A stretch of DNA of 64,000 nucleotides from Chrysogorgia sp. JL179-B06 (GCA_035772405.1 JAYKKM010000142.1:1888501-1952500), one strand, 5' to 3'; counted from the first letter of the stretch, positions 48,416-59,496 are shown. Translations and numbers: made by a program. The notes: a model not told the origin generated them from the letters alone.

Positions 48416-48634
48416 ATGAACAGTACAAGTCTCTTTCTAGAAATATTCCCTCCGTTCACTCAAGAAACGGATCAAATTATCCTGTACACCACTTGTGGAA
48501 CTGTCGCTCTGCTAGCCTTGAAAGCATTTCACCAAGTAGCTAAGCGAGTAATGAGGAAGATAGTGGCAGATCGCGCTCTGAAACGTCAAATAAACGAAGC
48601 TTTACAAGATGTTAAGACCAATGAAGAAGTGTAA
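48416..48634 (+). CDS. 72-aa membrane protein (unit 4)
   Basis: Intact copy. Confidence 0.6.
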   Translation: MNSTSLFLEIFPPFTQETDQIILYTTCGTVALLALKAFHQVAKRVMRKIVADRALKRQINEALQDVKTNEEV

Positions 48635-48641
48635 TAGATAA

Positions 48642-48929
48642 ATGAACGTATTACTTTTGTTGTTTTTAATTACAAGTGTGTTGAGCATCCCAACGTCATC
48701 GACCGACCCGACCGGAGCGCAGCGAAGGGAGGGACTGAGAAATGGTATCTTTGATATGAGTAAGACAAACAAAATCTCACTCATTATTGGTGGTGTTATC
48801 TTATTGTTGATCTTCATTGGTGTGGTGTTGAATTTTGTTAAAACACATGTTATTTGCAGTTTAATATCTACACCTATCATTATTCTGATCATGTGGTGTT
48901 TGAGAATGTTTTATCACATTGATAAATGA
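48642..48929 (+). CDS. 95-aa membrane protein with signal peptide (unit 4)
   Basis: Intact copy. Confidence 0.6.
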   Translation: MNVLLLLFLITSVLSIPTSSTDPTGAQRREGLRNGIFDMSKTNKISLIIGGVILLLIFIGVVLNFVKTHVICSLISTPIIILIMWCLRMFYHIDK

Positions 48930-49174
48930 ACGTATTACTTTTGTTGTTTTTAATTACAAATGTGTTGAGCATTCCAACTCACCCACCGGAACAAATCGAA
49001 ACAAACATGGATACAGTTATTATCAGTTTAGTTGTAGTGAATATCGTGTTCACTGTATTCTCATTATTTACAAGATTTCTCTTGTTCAGTAAAATTATTT
49101 TCCAAACCCTTAGGTTTTGGAAAATTACTAATGGTTGTCCCTCTCTGCGCTGCGCTCCGGTCGGGTCTACTTGA
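48926..49174 (+). CDS. 82-aa membrane protein (unit 4)
   Basis: Intact copy. Confidence 0.55.
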   Translation: MNVLLLLFLITNVLSIPTHPPEQIETNMDTVIISLVVVNIVFTVFSLFTRFLLFSKIIFQTLRFWKITNGCPSLRCAPVGST

Positions 49175-49382
49175 ATGGACTGTCAGGGATAAACTTCATC
49201 TTCTGAGCGTACTTCACAGCAAGAGTGCCAGCTGCGACGGCGACGACGAGTTTCAATGTTCCTTCGATGGTGTCTGGAGCCCCAAGTGACTTTCCAAACG
49301 CTTTCTTAGAGATCATGCTTACACCAACTCCAGCTGCGGTGTAGAGTAAGGTGTCGTACAATTCGTTCTTTACATCTGTCAT
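49167..49382 (-). CDS. 71-aa membrane-associated protein (unit 4)
   Basis: Identical protein. Confidence 0.6.
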   Translation of the reverse strand: MTDVKNELYDTLLYTAAGVGVSMISKKAFGKSLGAPDTIEGTLKLVVAVAAGTLAVKYAQKMKFIPDSPFK

Positions 49383-49398
49383 CCTTTATTATAGAGGT

Positions 49399-49731
49399 TT
49401 AATCAAACGACTCTAGTTTCGCAGGAGTTTTCTTAACGGGTACTTTGGTCGTTTGGTCCCTCCCTTCACTCCCTACGGTCGTTCCGGTCAGGTCGCTCTG
49501 GTCGAGTGACTTCTTGAAGAAGAGGAAATACCCAGCGGCTGAGATCGTACCGAGCACACCAAAGACGAGCATGTAGTTGACACCACCACTCTCTTCAGTA
49601 CTTTCTTGTCTCTCACGAGTCTTCTTCTCCTTAGCTGCTTTGCTTATAGCAGCGAGTCTTTTACCTTGTTCAACTTTTCTAGGATCTTTAATCTTTACGG
49701 GATCACTGCTAGTTATCTGCGGGTTACTCAT
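49399..49731 (-). CDS. 110-aa membrane protein (unit 4)
   Basis: Identical protein. Confidence 0.6.
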   Translation of the reverse strand: MSNPQITSSDPVKIKDPRKVEQGKRLAAISKAAKEKKTRERQESTEESGGVNYMLVFGVLGTISAAGYFLFFKKSLDQSDLTGTTVGSEGRDQTTKVPVKKTPAKLESFD

Positions 49732-49753
49732 TTATTAGTACGTTTTGTTTACA

Positions 49754-50105
49754 AGTTGCTTAGCTTTGCTTGAAGTTTGCTTGGAAGTTGCTTAGCTTTG
49801 CTTGTAAGCAAGTCTGGTTTGCTTGAAGTTTGCTTGGAAGTTGCTTAGCTTTGCTTGTAAGCAAGTCTGGTTTGCTTGAAGTTTGCTTGGAAGCTGCTTA
49901 GCTTTGCTTGTAAGCAAGTCTGGTTTGCTTGAAGTTTGCTTGGAAGCTGCTTAGCTTTGCTTGTAAGCAAGTCTGGTTTGCTTGAAGTTTGCTTGGAAGC
50001 TGCTTAGCTTTGCTTGTAAGCAAGTCTGGTTTGCTTGAAGTTTGCTTGGAAGCTGCTTAGCTTTGCTTGTAAGCAAGTCTGGTTTGCTTGAAGTTTGCTT
50101 GGAAG
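49754..50105 (-). repeat. 53-bp tandem repeat block (unit 4)
   Basis: Same block as at 20427. Confidence 0.9.
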
Positions 50106-50519
50106 CTAGCAATAGTATACCAACATGATAACGGCGGTTTTCAAACAGAGACGCGTCAAGAACCTTGAGAACTGACGTCTATCACTCTCTAGCCTTAGTC
50201 TCTCGGTCAACTCAACGATCTCTTGGTTCAACTTCTCTAGGTCGCTGTGCTCCTCTCCTCTCTGCTTCGAGTCGCTGTGCTCCTCTCCTCTCTGCTTCGA
50301 GTCGCTGTGCTCCTCTCCTCTCTGCTTCGAGTCGCTGTGCTCCTCTCCTCTCTGCTTCGAGTCGCTGTGCTCCTCTCCTCTCTGCTTCGAGTCGCTGTGC
50401 TCCTCTCCTCTCTGCTTCGAGTCGCTGTGCTCCTCTCCTCTCTGCTTCGAGTCGCTGTGCTCCTCTCCTCTCTGCTTCGAGTCGCTGTGCTCCTCTCCTC
50501 TCTGCTTCGAGTCGCTCAT
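50106..50519 (-). CDS. 10-residue-repeat protein (unit 4, 9 repeats)
   Basis: 137 aa; DNA repeats at 50247-50516. Confidence 0.65.
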   Translation of the reverse strand: MSDSKQRGEEHSDSKQRGEEHSDSKQRGEEHSDSKQRGEEHSDSKQRGEEHSDSKQRGEEHSDSKQRGEEHSDSKQRGEEHSDSKQRGEEHSDLEKLNQEIVELTERLRLESDRRQFSRFLTRLCLKTAVIMLVYYC

Positions 50520-50531
50520 TTATTATAAAGG

Positions 50532-50927
50532 ATGACGTCAATGATGTTTGGAGGAGTCTTTAACGCGTTCGCGTTCGCGGGTGCTGGCTTCCTATTCAAG
50601 AGTATAGATAGCAATGGCTACGGCGAGGAGATGGCGAGACATAACCTTGCTGTCGAGAAACTAGCGAGAGACAGGGAGATATGGAATGAGAATGAGATAA
50701 ACCGGCGAAACAAAGTCCAAGAGCTTAGACAGGAGTTGTCAGACGCGAACAAGAGTATTAACGAGACGAACGCTGCGCTTGACAACCTGAGACAGACGTT
50801 CAGAACTGAACCGGTGTTGCGAGACTACTACGAACCCTCGACTGAGATGCAGGACTACATGATAGCGGTGGAGGGAGTTGCGGTGGGATGGGTTGGTTAT
50901 AAATTTATAAACTATTTAAAGAGATAG
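50532..50927 (+). CDS. 131-aa coiled-coil protein (unit 5)
   Basis: Identical protein. Confidence 0.7.
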   Translation: MTSMMFGGVFNAFAFAGAGFLFKSIDSNGYGEEMARHNLAVEKLARDREIWNENEINRRNKVQELRQELSDANKSINETNAALDNLRQTFRTEPVLRDYYEPSTEMQDYMIAVEGVAVGWVGYKFINYLKR

Positions 50928-50946
50928 TATATATACTAAACCAACC

Positions 50947-51561
50947 ATGTCAGTTCAACTTACTAGTTCCGATAGCTTCAAGAGCGAGAACATCGTCTTC
51001 TCCAAGACCGAGACCAAGAAGTTCCCAGGTGGTACTTACAAGAGGGTGAACATCGAGGTTAAGTACGAGGATGGGACCACTGGTCCTCTACTCTTAGCCA
51101 CCGACAAGTGCTTCTCGACTGGTGTGTGTGTGAATAAGAAGTTTGGAAAGGTTGCACACTCCCTACCCGTAATGTTGTACTCAGATGGACCAACAGAACA
51201 GCAGAAGAGTTTCGTTGAGACGATCAACAAGATCGTGAAGAGGTGTAACAAGCACGTTGCTGGGGAGTTGAACGAGGTCATCAGGGGAGACGAGGACAAG
51301 CCAGTGATGTTCTTAAAACTGAAGGAAGGGGAGGATACCCTCTGCAAGACGTTGGACGTAATGGACGAGGAGGATGAAGGAGAAGAGGTTAAGGTGAGTG
51401 AGTTCGTCAAGACACCATGTGATGTCAGGGTGGTTATCGCGATCGATAACATCTACATCGGGGATAACTGTACGTCACTCCAGATCAAACCATATGAGGT
51501 GAAAGTGTGTGAGACGAAGGTCAAGAAGGTGGTTAAGAAGAAGAAAGTTAAGTTGATATAA
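50947..51561 (+). CDS. ssDNA-binding-like protein (unit 5)
   Basis: Intact 204-aa copy; hairpin at 51593-51618. Confidence 0.55.
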   Translation: MSVQLTSSDSFKSENIVFSKTETKKFPGGTYKRVNIEVKYEDGTTGPLLLATDKCFSTGVCVNKKFGKVAHSLPVMLYSDGPTEQQKSFVETINKIVKRCNKHVAGELNEVIRGDEDKPVMFLKLKEGEDTLCKTLDVMDEEDEGEEVKVSEFVKTPCDVRVVIAIDNIYIGDNCTSLQIKPYEVKVCETKVKKVVKKKKVKLI

Positions 51562-51646
51562 GTAGATGTAGGTCTCGGTCGAGTGGTTCATTATTCTTAT
51601 CTTTTCAGAGATAAGAATTAGTTTAAAGGATCGGATGAGTGTATAA

Positions 51647-52000
51647 ATGATATCCAAAGGAGAAGCAACCTGTAAGAGGATCATGGAGAAGCACTTTGGA
51701 AAACCATTCACTTCAATTAGACCAGATTGGTTAAAGAATCCTGAGACTGGGAGGAACTTAGAGATAGACGTGTATAACGCCGAGCTTAAGATAGGAGTCG
51801 AGTTCAACGGGATACAACACTACGAGTATAACGAGAGGTTCCACAAGAACTATAGTAACTTCAAGAAGCAACTGAAGAGGGATCAGTTGAAGAAGGAACT
51901 ATGTAAACAACATGGAGTCAAGCTGATCAGCGTTCCATACATCTGTGAAATACTACCGTACATCATGAGACAACTTGAGAGAGCTGAATCAACTACATAA
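51647..52000 (+). CDS. Endonuclease-like protein (unit 5)
   Basis: Intact 117-aa copy. Confidence 0.65.
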   Translation: MISKGEATCKRIMEKHFGKPFTSIRPDWLKNPETGRNLEIDVYNAELKIGVEFNGIQHYEYNERFHKNYSNFKKQLKRDQLKKELCKQHGVKLISVPYICEILPYIMRQLERAESTT

Positions 52001-52027
52001 AGAGATGTCTCTATATATAATAAAGAT

Positions 52028-52174
52028 ATGACCTACTATACCTTAAAAGAGTTAAAGAAACTCGTCAAAGATCGTAAGATCAAGCTTAAGACCAACGCGA
52101 ACAAGAACTATATCCTCAACGTACTTCCATCCATCCATCCATTTATATATTCTTTACATGTTTCATGCATATGA
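52028..52174 (+). pseudogene. SAP-like gene cut by the LINE (unit 5)
   Basis: Same truncated frame with Val at the junction codon, as in units 1 and 2. Confidence 0.6.
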
Positions 52175-53119
52175 ACTGCTGGCTGTACAAAATTTTGCAA
52201 GCCAGCCATCAAAATTATCCTTACAAAACATAATACGTCGAATCTGGGAACGGTCCATCCCAAATTCATCCTCCAATTTCTTCCATGGATAATGCGATCC
52301 TTCCATAAAGAGAGTTTGTTTCTCAAATGTTTGGTTGTCCATTCTGATAACATGTGCAATCCATTTGAGATGTTGTATCTTGATGAAGTGTTGCAATGGG
52401 GTAGTTCCACATATTCTATGAATATCGGCGTTGCTGTACTTATAAGCGTAATCCCATTATTTTTTTTTTTTTTTTTTTGTTCAATACTGATATCTCTAGG
52501 TGGTGCATCTCGTCTTGTCATACCTCCTTTTACAATTCGCCGTAGCATTCTAGTACATTCGACTTCGAGTTTTTGTAGCTGTGTTTCGGCATTAAAGAGA
52601 GTTGCACAGTTATATATTAGTCTTGGCCTTATGAATACGTTGAGAAACTTCGCTCGGATCTTCACACTAATTCTATGATTCTTGAACATGTTTTTCATTT
52701 CGGCGAATTTGGCAATAGCTGTCGAGATGCGATGTTGGATCATGATATTATTATCAGCTGGTGCGATTTTTACACCAAGGTATTTGAAGCTTTTAACGTT
52801 CTTGATATTCTTGTCTTCCAGTTTAATCAGGGTCTCGCTTTCCGTGTCAGCTTGATCACCATTTATCAACATTGTTTCTGTTTTCTTTCTGGATAGTGTG
52901 AGTCCATAGCGTGAGAAGACATTTTCCACAATGATCATACCTTTTTGAAGAGCTTCTTTTGTCTTGAAGATGATAAACATATCATCTGCATAAAGAGCAC
53001 GAAATAGTTGTGATACACCGTGGGATGGATGGTTTGAGCGTTGGCTCCGTGATGTTGTCTCATTAGGGATTTGGTATTTAAATTCGATACCATAACCGGC
53101 ACTCAACATTTGTTTCAAT
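52124..53119 (-). mobile_element. 5'-truncated LINE (unit 5)
   Basis: T-run of 19 bases keeps a 336-aa frame open; has the VECTRM variant shared with unit 4. Confidence 0.85.
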
Positions 53120-54163
53120 CCTGAGATCGATAACCAGTGCGAACTGGTCTTTATAGAAGTTGCTAAGTGTCATCTCAGATTCACTATGCAGACCAAAAAT
53201 CCTTTTTGCTTCTGAGAAGAACCTTGACTTTGGAATTCCCTGACTGAACACTGAGTTGGGGACACCTTCCACTGTGACTTTCACACTATCAATATTTGGG
53301 TAAAGATACTCTTCCGAGTCAGTCCTTACTTTGTTGGTGAACAGTAGCACAACACCTTTCATGCTTTTCCTTGGGAGGTTTATATTCTCATTCATAATAG
53401 TCTCATCTTTTCCCCACACTTTGGTGCTCATCAAAGTTACGTGTTCGTATGGTAGTGCCTTCCCATCTATATAGAGAGAAGTGATCTCACTTGCCAGATC
53501 AGCGTTCTCGATCGTCTCATACTCGAGTTCTAAGTTCTCCAGCTCGTACCCAGCGACAGCGCTCCCAGACTGTGCAACCATGATGTCACTCGCTTTCGGT
53601 AGTGTGATGGTGAATTGTAAGTTGTTGTTCATTGAGAATGGAGCGTACAACCCAGAGTCTCCTAAGATCTTATCGAGTGCGATTTTCTGCTTTGACCCAT
53701 TCACACTAAAGATCAGTCCATCAGAGACTTTACTAGCGTTTCCACTAGCAGCTCCACTGTCGTCTTTTGAGATTAGCTTTCGGAGATTTTCACCTGCAAC
53801 TCCGTACTCCATCATCTCCTCCCTCTCACTTGAGGATTTCCAGAGGTCTTTGTACACCTCAATCACACTCTCCCCAGTGTTGTCATAAACCACTTCTCCT
53901 GCCATCTTGATAGTTAACCTACTTTGCAGAAGTTTAGACAAGTTGTTCAAATACCAACTCTTTACATTGGCGTTCTTAAAGTTGAACAAGAGATGCATGC
54001 TTCCTGGGACCAGACATGAGTCTGGTTTCAACTTCGGGATGTCAATATACAGACTCTCGCCTGGACTAGCCTTGTTAGGATTCAAGGTTATTACTTGCCT
54101 AGTTCTTCGACCTTTAATCGTCGACATCGTAGACTTCTTTGCGTTCGGTGATAGATCGTTCAT
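53078..54163 (-). CDS. Putative major capsid protein, LINE-truncated (unit 5)
   Basis: Array consensus form. Confidence 0.5.
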   Translation of the reverse strand: MNDLSPNAKKSTMSTIKGRRTRQVITLNPNKASPGESLYIDIPKLKPDSCLVPGSMHLLFNFKNANVKSWYLNNLSKLLQSRLTIKMAGEVVYDNTGESVIEVYKDLWKSSSEREEMMEYGVAGENLRKLISKDDSGAASGNASKVSDGLIFSVNGSKQKIALDKILGDSGLYAPFSMNNNLQFTITLPKASDIMVAQSGSAVAGYELENLELEYETIENADLASEITSLYIDGKALPYEHVTLMSTKVWGKDETIMNENINLPRKSMKGVVLLFTNKVRTDSEEYLYPNIDSVKVTVEGVPNSVFSQGIPKSRFFSEAKRIFGLHSESEMTLSNFYKDQFALVIDLRIETNVECRLWYRI

Positions 54164-55290
54164 TTATTATAATATGTTTTATTCCTCTCTAGGAAGAAGT
54201 ACACTAACGCCATCACAACTAACCAAAGGTTTTTAGCTAGAAAACTTACCGCAGAAGCACCAGCTTTAATAATATTATAAGCGAGGTTAGCCACTCCCAT
54301 CGCGAATGGTCCTAGTTTTGAGATAGCATTTTTAACTGCTCTAGCGAACGAGCCTACAGCTCTCCCTCCTTTCGCTAGCACACCTCTCATTCCAACTATA
54401 ACAGTCGTAACTAATGAAGCTATAGTAATTCCCAACGCAGAGGCTCCTAACCAGATCTCCTTGAACCACTTTTTAACTTTTTGAAGTCTAGATATGTCTT
54501 TCTCCTGTTCTATGCGAGTCTCCTCTCTAGCTCTTTGATCCTCGAGTGCGTCAGCTATCTCATCATAGTCAGCTGCCTCTTGGAAAAGTGCCTTAGCAGT
54601 ATCCAAGTCACTATCTTTAATCCTCTCCCTACTAGACTCACCTCGCGCTCTGAAGTCGTCGGCTGTGATCTGGATAGCTCCCCTGTTCCCAACTCTAGAC
54701 TCTGGTAAGATTGTGTCGGAAGGATTCAACACTCCATTAACTACTCTTTTATCCTGCTCATTAAGTCTCTCCACCACATCAGGTGGTAGTCTAGTTCCCC
54801 TCACATCGATCAAAGGGATCTCTTCCATGTTTGTGGATTCACTAAGAAGCTCTTCGAACTGTCTCACTGCTACCTCATTCCTTTTAGCTGTGTTCGTCTC
54901 CCAGTGGTCTACGTTCCTATTGAGTACTATGTTGTCTACTGTGGACAACTCACCATTTTTCAGTCTAACTTTGAATAAGACTTTTCCATCTCTAACGCTT
55001 GTCCTTCTCCTAAGTTCTATTGTACTCTCGGAGAAAGGGTTCAACCTATCCCTAGTCTCTCCATCGAGTCGATCCTGTACGAACTTGTCTAACTGTACCA
55101 TCACGTCATTCTTAATAGGTACGTCGAGAAGGGATTGAACGTACGTAATGTTTTCGGTGACTAATGGATCAAGATCTTCTAGTAACCTCGACCTAAGATC
55201 TTCAAGAGTCTCAATGAGATCGTCTGTATCTAAGTTGTCGTACTCTGGAAACCTATTTTCCATCTCATTCCAATCTTCAGCGTCTTCCAT
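54160..55290 (-). CDS. 376-aa membrane-associated protein (unit 5)
   Basis: Intact, identical protein. Confidence 0.65.
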   Translation of the reverse strand: MEDAEDWNEMENRFPEYDNLDTDDLIETLEDLRSRLLEDLDPLVTENITYVQSLLDVPIKNDVMVQLDKFVQDRLDGETRDRLNPFSESTIELRRRTSVRDGKVLFKVRLKNGELSTVDNIVLNRNVDHWETNTAKRNEVAVRQFEELLSESTNMEEIPLIDVRGTRLPPDVVERLNEQDKRVVNGVLNPSDTILPESRVGNRGAIQITADDFRARGESSRERIKDSDLDTAKALFQEAADYDEIADALEDQRAREETRIEQEKDISRLQKVKKWFKEIWLGASALGITIASLVTTVIVGMRGVLAKGGRAVGSFARAVKNAISKLGPFAMGVANLAYNIIKAGASAVSFLAKNLWLVVMALVYFFLERNKTYYNK

Positions 55291-55350
55291 TTTAGTCCTT
55301 GTTCAGTCACTACATCATTGACACTAGGTTCGACTTCGCTTCGCTTCATC

Positions 55351-56004
55351 TCACTCATTTATGATATAAACATCAAACAAGACAGAACCTACATCTTTCA
55401 CATAATCTATGTTTGTCTCTGTGTGAAAAGTTAGACTGTTATATATACCGCTAAAAATAGGAACCCTACTTTCAACGTCTGAGTACCTTGTCACGCTATC
55501 GTTCAACGCGGACTCTGTTGTCATAGGTAAGACAGCAACTAAACCACTCCTTTTACCTTTCGTATTTATACTTTCGTCCACGAGGGTATCACAATGAAGC
55601 TCTACGAATCTCAACCCTCTACAAATATTTACCTTATTCGGACTGGTCTTCGTCTTGGATATGAGAGTGTCTGGTTCAAAACCAAGTAATTCTCCCAGTT
55701 TATACAGCTTGACAGGAGATGAGGTGGTTATTGTACACGTGGAATTGTAAGAGTTCCTTTTTAATAATATTCCAATTTCTGCAAATTTTTTCAAAAAATC
55801 TTTGAAATCCCAATAACCTTCTTCTAGAATGTGTTTGTTTGAACCAACGTGAACAGTGTCATTATATCCAGTGTAAACGTTCTTGTAATTCCAGAATATA
55901 GACATGTTCTTCACGAGTAAAGTACTACCCTCTGGTATAGATATACTTTTGTCAAAAGTAATAGTATTCTCCTTACCTTCTATAAATACAGTTAGTTTCT
56001 TCAT
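55351..56004 (-). CDS. 217-aa capsid-like protein (unit 5)
   Basis: Intact copy. Confidence 0.6.
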   Translation of the reverse strand: MKKLTVFIEGKENTITFDKSISIPEGSTLLVKNMSIFWNYKNVYTGYNDTVHVGSNKHILEEGYWDFKDFLKKFAEIGILLKRNSYNSTCTITTSSPVKLYKLGELLGFEPDTLISKTKTSPNKVNICRGLRFVELHCDTLVDESINTKGKRSGLVAVLPMTTESALNDSVTRYSDVESRVPIFSGIYNSLTFHTETNIDYVKDVGSVLFDVYIINE

Positions 56005-56019
56005 TTATTATAAGAATAA

Positions 56020-57327
56020 ATGGAGGATAAATACTACAGTGCAGTCCGTAAGGCAAAGTCAGATTTATTGAGGAGGTACCCTCACGCCACGTTGAGTAAG
56101 TTTGAGTTTGATCCAGTCCAATCAGAAAATGGTGACGTGACAAGAGTGGATGTATACTTCCGGAACAATGACATACTCTCCACTGATATCACCAGCACCA
56201 CGTTCAAGAACGATAAGAGTATGTGGAAGTGGCTTCATAACAACACTCCCTTCCCTAAGATTTGGTGGAGTGGAGGATCAGTTCCAAAGTTGCTTTTGAC
56301 AGACAAGGTTAATTACGACAACACGTTTAAAAGATTTCCACCCTACATGATCAACTACCAAGTGAATAACTTTTCAATCTATATCGACGACCAGAACTTC
56401 TTCAAGTCAAATTTACCTAAGATTGTAATTGACACGAAGAAGCGTTTTCAAGATGGTCCGGACGGGGACAATATAAACACGTTGTGGACTCTATCAAAAA
56501 GCTACTATCAAGCGATAACCTCCATGTATATTGCAACATATAAGTCCGGCGTCTCGTTGCAAAACCTAACTCCAAGCGACGAGGTTCCTAAGCAGATCAC
56601 AAGTCTTATGAGATTCCATGTGTACTTTACCATGCGAAGGGTAATGTTCCGACTTGACAAAGGAGACATCGCAGACATCATTAGACTGTATGTTTCAGAT
56701 TGGAGAGTCTTAAGAAACACTCTTCCCCTGAGTGGACCTTGGGTTAATCATATCAAAGACATTCAAGGGGATTACAAGAGATATTGTCCAAGAGTCTCAA
56801 ACGGGATAACTGAGTTAGGTCAAGAGTTACTAAATCAGTCTATAGAGGTTTACATGTATGCGATACTAGGTGCTCAAGCGAAGTCGCGACAAACCATTGT
56901 AGGTAGCAGAGCGAGCGCTAGAGAGGTTCAACAAGTTTTTAGAGACATTGTCGAAGATGCAGTTGTTCAGTACTCACCCTCTGTATGGATTAATCTTATG
57001 AATAAAGCTACAAAAGACACTTATGTTAAGTTAGACATGGCGGTGACTCCTAACACCTGGTTGATACCAAGGAGTATGATCCTATTGAAAAAACCAGTCC
57101 CAGGGTATAACAACCTTTTGAGAGAGAGTACTGAGATTGGAATGAGTTTTGGGTACAACACCAAGTTGAACTTCCATGATGAACCCAGCGACCCGACCGA
57201 GGGACTAGCGCAGCGAAGCGAGGTACGAGCTGAAGGAAGGGACCAAGCGAAGGGAGTGACTCCTAATCTTTTTGTCATGGGAGCTGCTGCTATGGTTGGA
57301 ATTATGGTGAGCAAGTTCATATTATAA
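56020..57327 (+). CDS. 435-aa virion-type protein (unit 5)
   Basis: Intact; a private Asn-to-Thr change gives LRNTLPL (base 56719). Confidence 0.65.
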   Translation: MEDKYYSAVRKAKSDLLRRYPHATLSKFEFDPVQSENGDVTRVDVYFRNNDILSTDITSTTFKNDKSMWKWLHNNTPFPKIWWSGGSVPKLLLTDKVNYDNTFKRFPPYMINYQVNNFSIYIDDQNFFKSNLPKIVIDTKKRFQDGPDGDNINTLWTLSKSYYQAITSMYIATYKSGVSLQNLTPSDEVPKQITSLMRFHVYFTMRRVMFRLDKGDIADIIRLYVSDWRVLRNTLPLSGPWVNHIKDIQGDYKRYCPRVSNGITELGQELLNQSIEVYMYAILGAQAKSRQTIVGSRASAREVQQVFRDIVEDAVVQYSPSVWINLMNKATKDTYVKLDMAVTPNTWLIPRSMILLKKPVPGYNNLLRESTEIGMSFGYNTKLNFHDEPSDPTEGLAQRSEVRAEGRDQAKGVTPNLFVMGAAAMVGIMVSKFIL

Positions 57328-57332
57328 TATAA

Positions 57333-58169
57333 ATGAGTATACACTTTGGAAATGTAGAATCAAAAGAACTGGAGAAACATGATAAGTCAAGAAGAGTCTT
57401 GTTTAACATAAATGTCACTAAAGCAAATGACAATGTCAGCACGCTCTTTCACAGATTAGATGGAAATTTAAATTATAATAGACTCAAGATCGTGAGAGAC
57501 GGTGATTCCTACTTTCACCAGGATGTATACAGAAAATCTCCTATCAAGTATGGTACGACTGGAGATTTCGCTGTCTCCAGCATTGATACGCTAAGAGCTA
57601 AACAAACGATGTTTTTTGAATGTCCGAGACTCGTCGAGGTAAACGTGAGTATATTCGTGGTGATTAAGATGCTATTCCCACCAATGACGGGAAAATGGGC
57701 GTATATCGTTGGAAACGATGATGGTGGTTATGATAAGTTTATTGCTATTAGAAGTAGTTCTAACAACCAGCTATCGTACGGTGGTGGATGGCCAGCTGTG
57801 GAGTACAATTGTACATACCCGAGTGGTATCTTGAGAACAGAAAAACATATAATCTCAGCTCACTGGATGATGACGGGGAGTCATATGAGAGTGAATAATA
57901 TAGTCTCTACCGATAGTGAGTTTGAGGCAAATTTTAAAAGTATCGGATGTCAGTACTCTACTATTTTCACGAATGATAGAAATCTGACGAGGAGCTCTGG
58001 TTTTTCTAAGACTTTCACAGGATGTATATATGGTTTGAAAATAGTGAAAGGACTATTGGAACCAAAGGATATTGACAAGATAAACAAAGAAATGATGAAA
58101 GAGTACAACGTGGGTGGTACTACTCTACAAGCACCACCTCAAGCACCTGCAATTGCATTTTTAAAATGA
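57333..58169 (+). CDS. 278-aa LamG-like protein (unit 5)
   Basis: Intact copy. Confidence 0.65.
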   Translation: MSIHFGNVESKELEKHDKSRRVLFNINVTKANDNVSTLFHRLDGNLNYNRLKIVRDGDSYFHQDVYRKSPIKYGTTGDFAVSSIDTLRAKQTMFFECPRLVEVNVSIFVVIKMLFPPMTGKWAYIVGNDDGGYDKFIAIRSSSNNQLSYGGGWPAVEYNCTYPSGILRTEKHIISAHWMMTGSHMRVNNIVSTDSEFEANFKSIGCQYSTIFTNDRNLTRSSGFSKTFTGCIYGLKIVKGLLEPKDIDKINKEMMKEYNVGGTTLQAPPQAPAIAFLK

Positions 58170-58180
58170 GTATATAATAA

Positions 58181-58399
58181 ATGAACAGTACAAGTCTCTT
58201 TCTAGAAATATTCCCTCCGTTCACTCAAGAAACGGATCAAATTATCCTGTACACCACTTGTGGAACTGTCGCTCTGCTAGCCTTGAAAGCATTTCACCAA
58301 GTAGCTAAGCGAGTAATGAGGAAGATAGTGGCAGATCGCGCTCTGAAACGTCAAATAAACGAAGCTTTACAAGATGTTAAGACCAATGAAGAAGTGTAA
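58181..58399 (+). CDS. 72-aa membrane protein (unit 5)
   Basis: Intact copy. Confidence 0.6.
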   Translation: MNSTSLFLEIFPPFTQETDQIILYTTCGTVALLALKAFHQVAKRVMRKIVADRALKRQINEALQDVKTNEEV

Positions 58400-58406
58400 T
58401 AGATAA

Positions 58407-58694
58407 ATGAACGTATTACTTTTGTTGTTTTTAATTACAAGTGTGTTGAGCATCCCAACGTCATCGACCGACCCGACCGGAGCGCAGCGAAGGGAGGGAC
58501 TGAGAAATGGTATCTTTGATATGAGTAAGACAAACAAAATCTCACTCATTATTGGTGGTGTTATCTTATTGTTGATCTTCATTGGTGTGGTGTTGAATTT
58601 TGTTAAAACACATGTTATTTGCAGTTTAATATCTACACCTATCATTATTCTGATCATGTGGTGTTTGAGAATGTTTTATCACATTGATAAATGA
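58407..58694 (+). CDS. 95-aa membrane protein with signal peptide (unit 5)
   Basis: Intact copy. Confidence 0.6.
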   Translation: MNVLLLLFLITSVLSIPTSSTDPTGAQRREGLRNGIFDMSKTNKISLIIGGVILLLIFIGVVLNFVKTHVICSLISTPIIILIMWCLRMFYHIDK

Positions 58695-58939
58695 ACGTAT
58701 TACTTTTGTTGTTTTTAATTACAAATGTGTTGAGCATCCCAACTCACCCACCGGAACAAATCGAAACAAACATGGATACAGTTATTATCAGTTTAGTTGT
58801 AGTGAATATCGTGTTCACTGTATTCTCATTATTTACAAGATTTCTCTTGTTCAGTAAAATTATTTTCCAAACCCTTAGGTTTTGGAAAATTACTAATGGT
58901 TGTCCCTCTCTGCGCTGCGCTCCGGTCGGGTCTACTTGA
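58691..58939 (+). CDS. 82-aa membrane protein (unit 5)
   Basis: Intact; silent change (ATCCC) in the signal region that makes it more like the 95-aa gene's version. Confidence 0.55.
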   Translation: MNVLLLLFLITNVLSIPTHPPEQIETNMDTVIISLVVVNIVFTVFSLFTRFLLFSKIIFQTLRFWKITNGCPSLRCAPVGST

Positions 58940-59147
58940 ATGGACTGTCAGGGATAAACTTCATCTTCTGAGCGTACTTCACAGCAAGAGTGCCAGCTGC
59001 GACGGCGACGACGAGTTTCAATGTTCCTTCGATGGTGTCTGGAGCCCCAAGTGACTTTCCAAACGCTTTCTTAGAGATCATGCTTACACCAACTCCAGCT
59101 GCGGTGTAGAGTAAGGTGTCGTACAATTCGTTCTTTACATCTGTCAT
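58932..59147 (-). CDS. 71-aa membrane-associated protein (unit 5)
   Basis: Identical protein. Confidence 0.6.
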   Translation of the reverse strand: MTDVKNELYDTLLYTAAGVGVSMISKKAFGKSLGAPDTIEGTLKLVVAVAAGTLAVKYAQKMKFIPDSPFK

Positions 59148-59163
59148 CCTTTATTATAGAGGT

Positions 59164-59496
59164 TTAATCAAACGACTCTAGTTTCGCAGGAGTTTTCTTA
59201 ACGGGTACTTTGGTCGTTTGGTCCCTCCCTTCACTCCCTACGGTCGTTCCGGTCAGGTCGCTCTGGTCGAGTGACTTCTTGAAGAAGAGGAAATACCCAG
59301 CGGCTGAGATCGTACCGAGCACACCAAAGACGAGCATGTAGTTGACACCACCACTCTCTTCAGTACTTTCTTGTCTCTCACGAGTCTTCTTCTCCTTAGC
59401 TGCTTTGCTTATAGCAGCGAGTCTTTTACCTTGTTCAACTTTTCTAGGATCTTTAATCTTTACGGGATCACTGCTAGTTATCTGCGGGTTACTCAT
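59164..59496 (-). CDS. 110-aa membrane protein (unit 5)
   Basis: Identical protein. Confidence 0.6.
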   Translation of the reverse strand: MSNPQITSSDPVKIKDPRKVEQGKRLAAISKAAKEKKTRERQESTEESGGVNYMLVFGVLGTISAAGYFLFFKKSLDQSDLTGTTVGSEGRDQTTKVPVKKTPAKLESFD

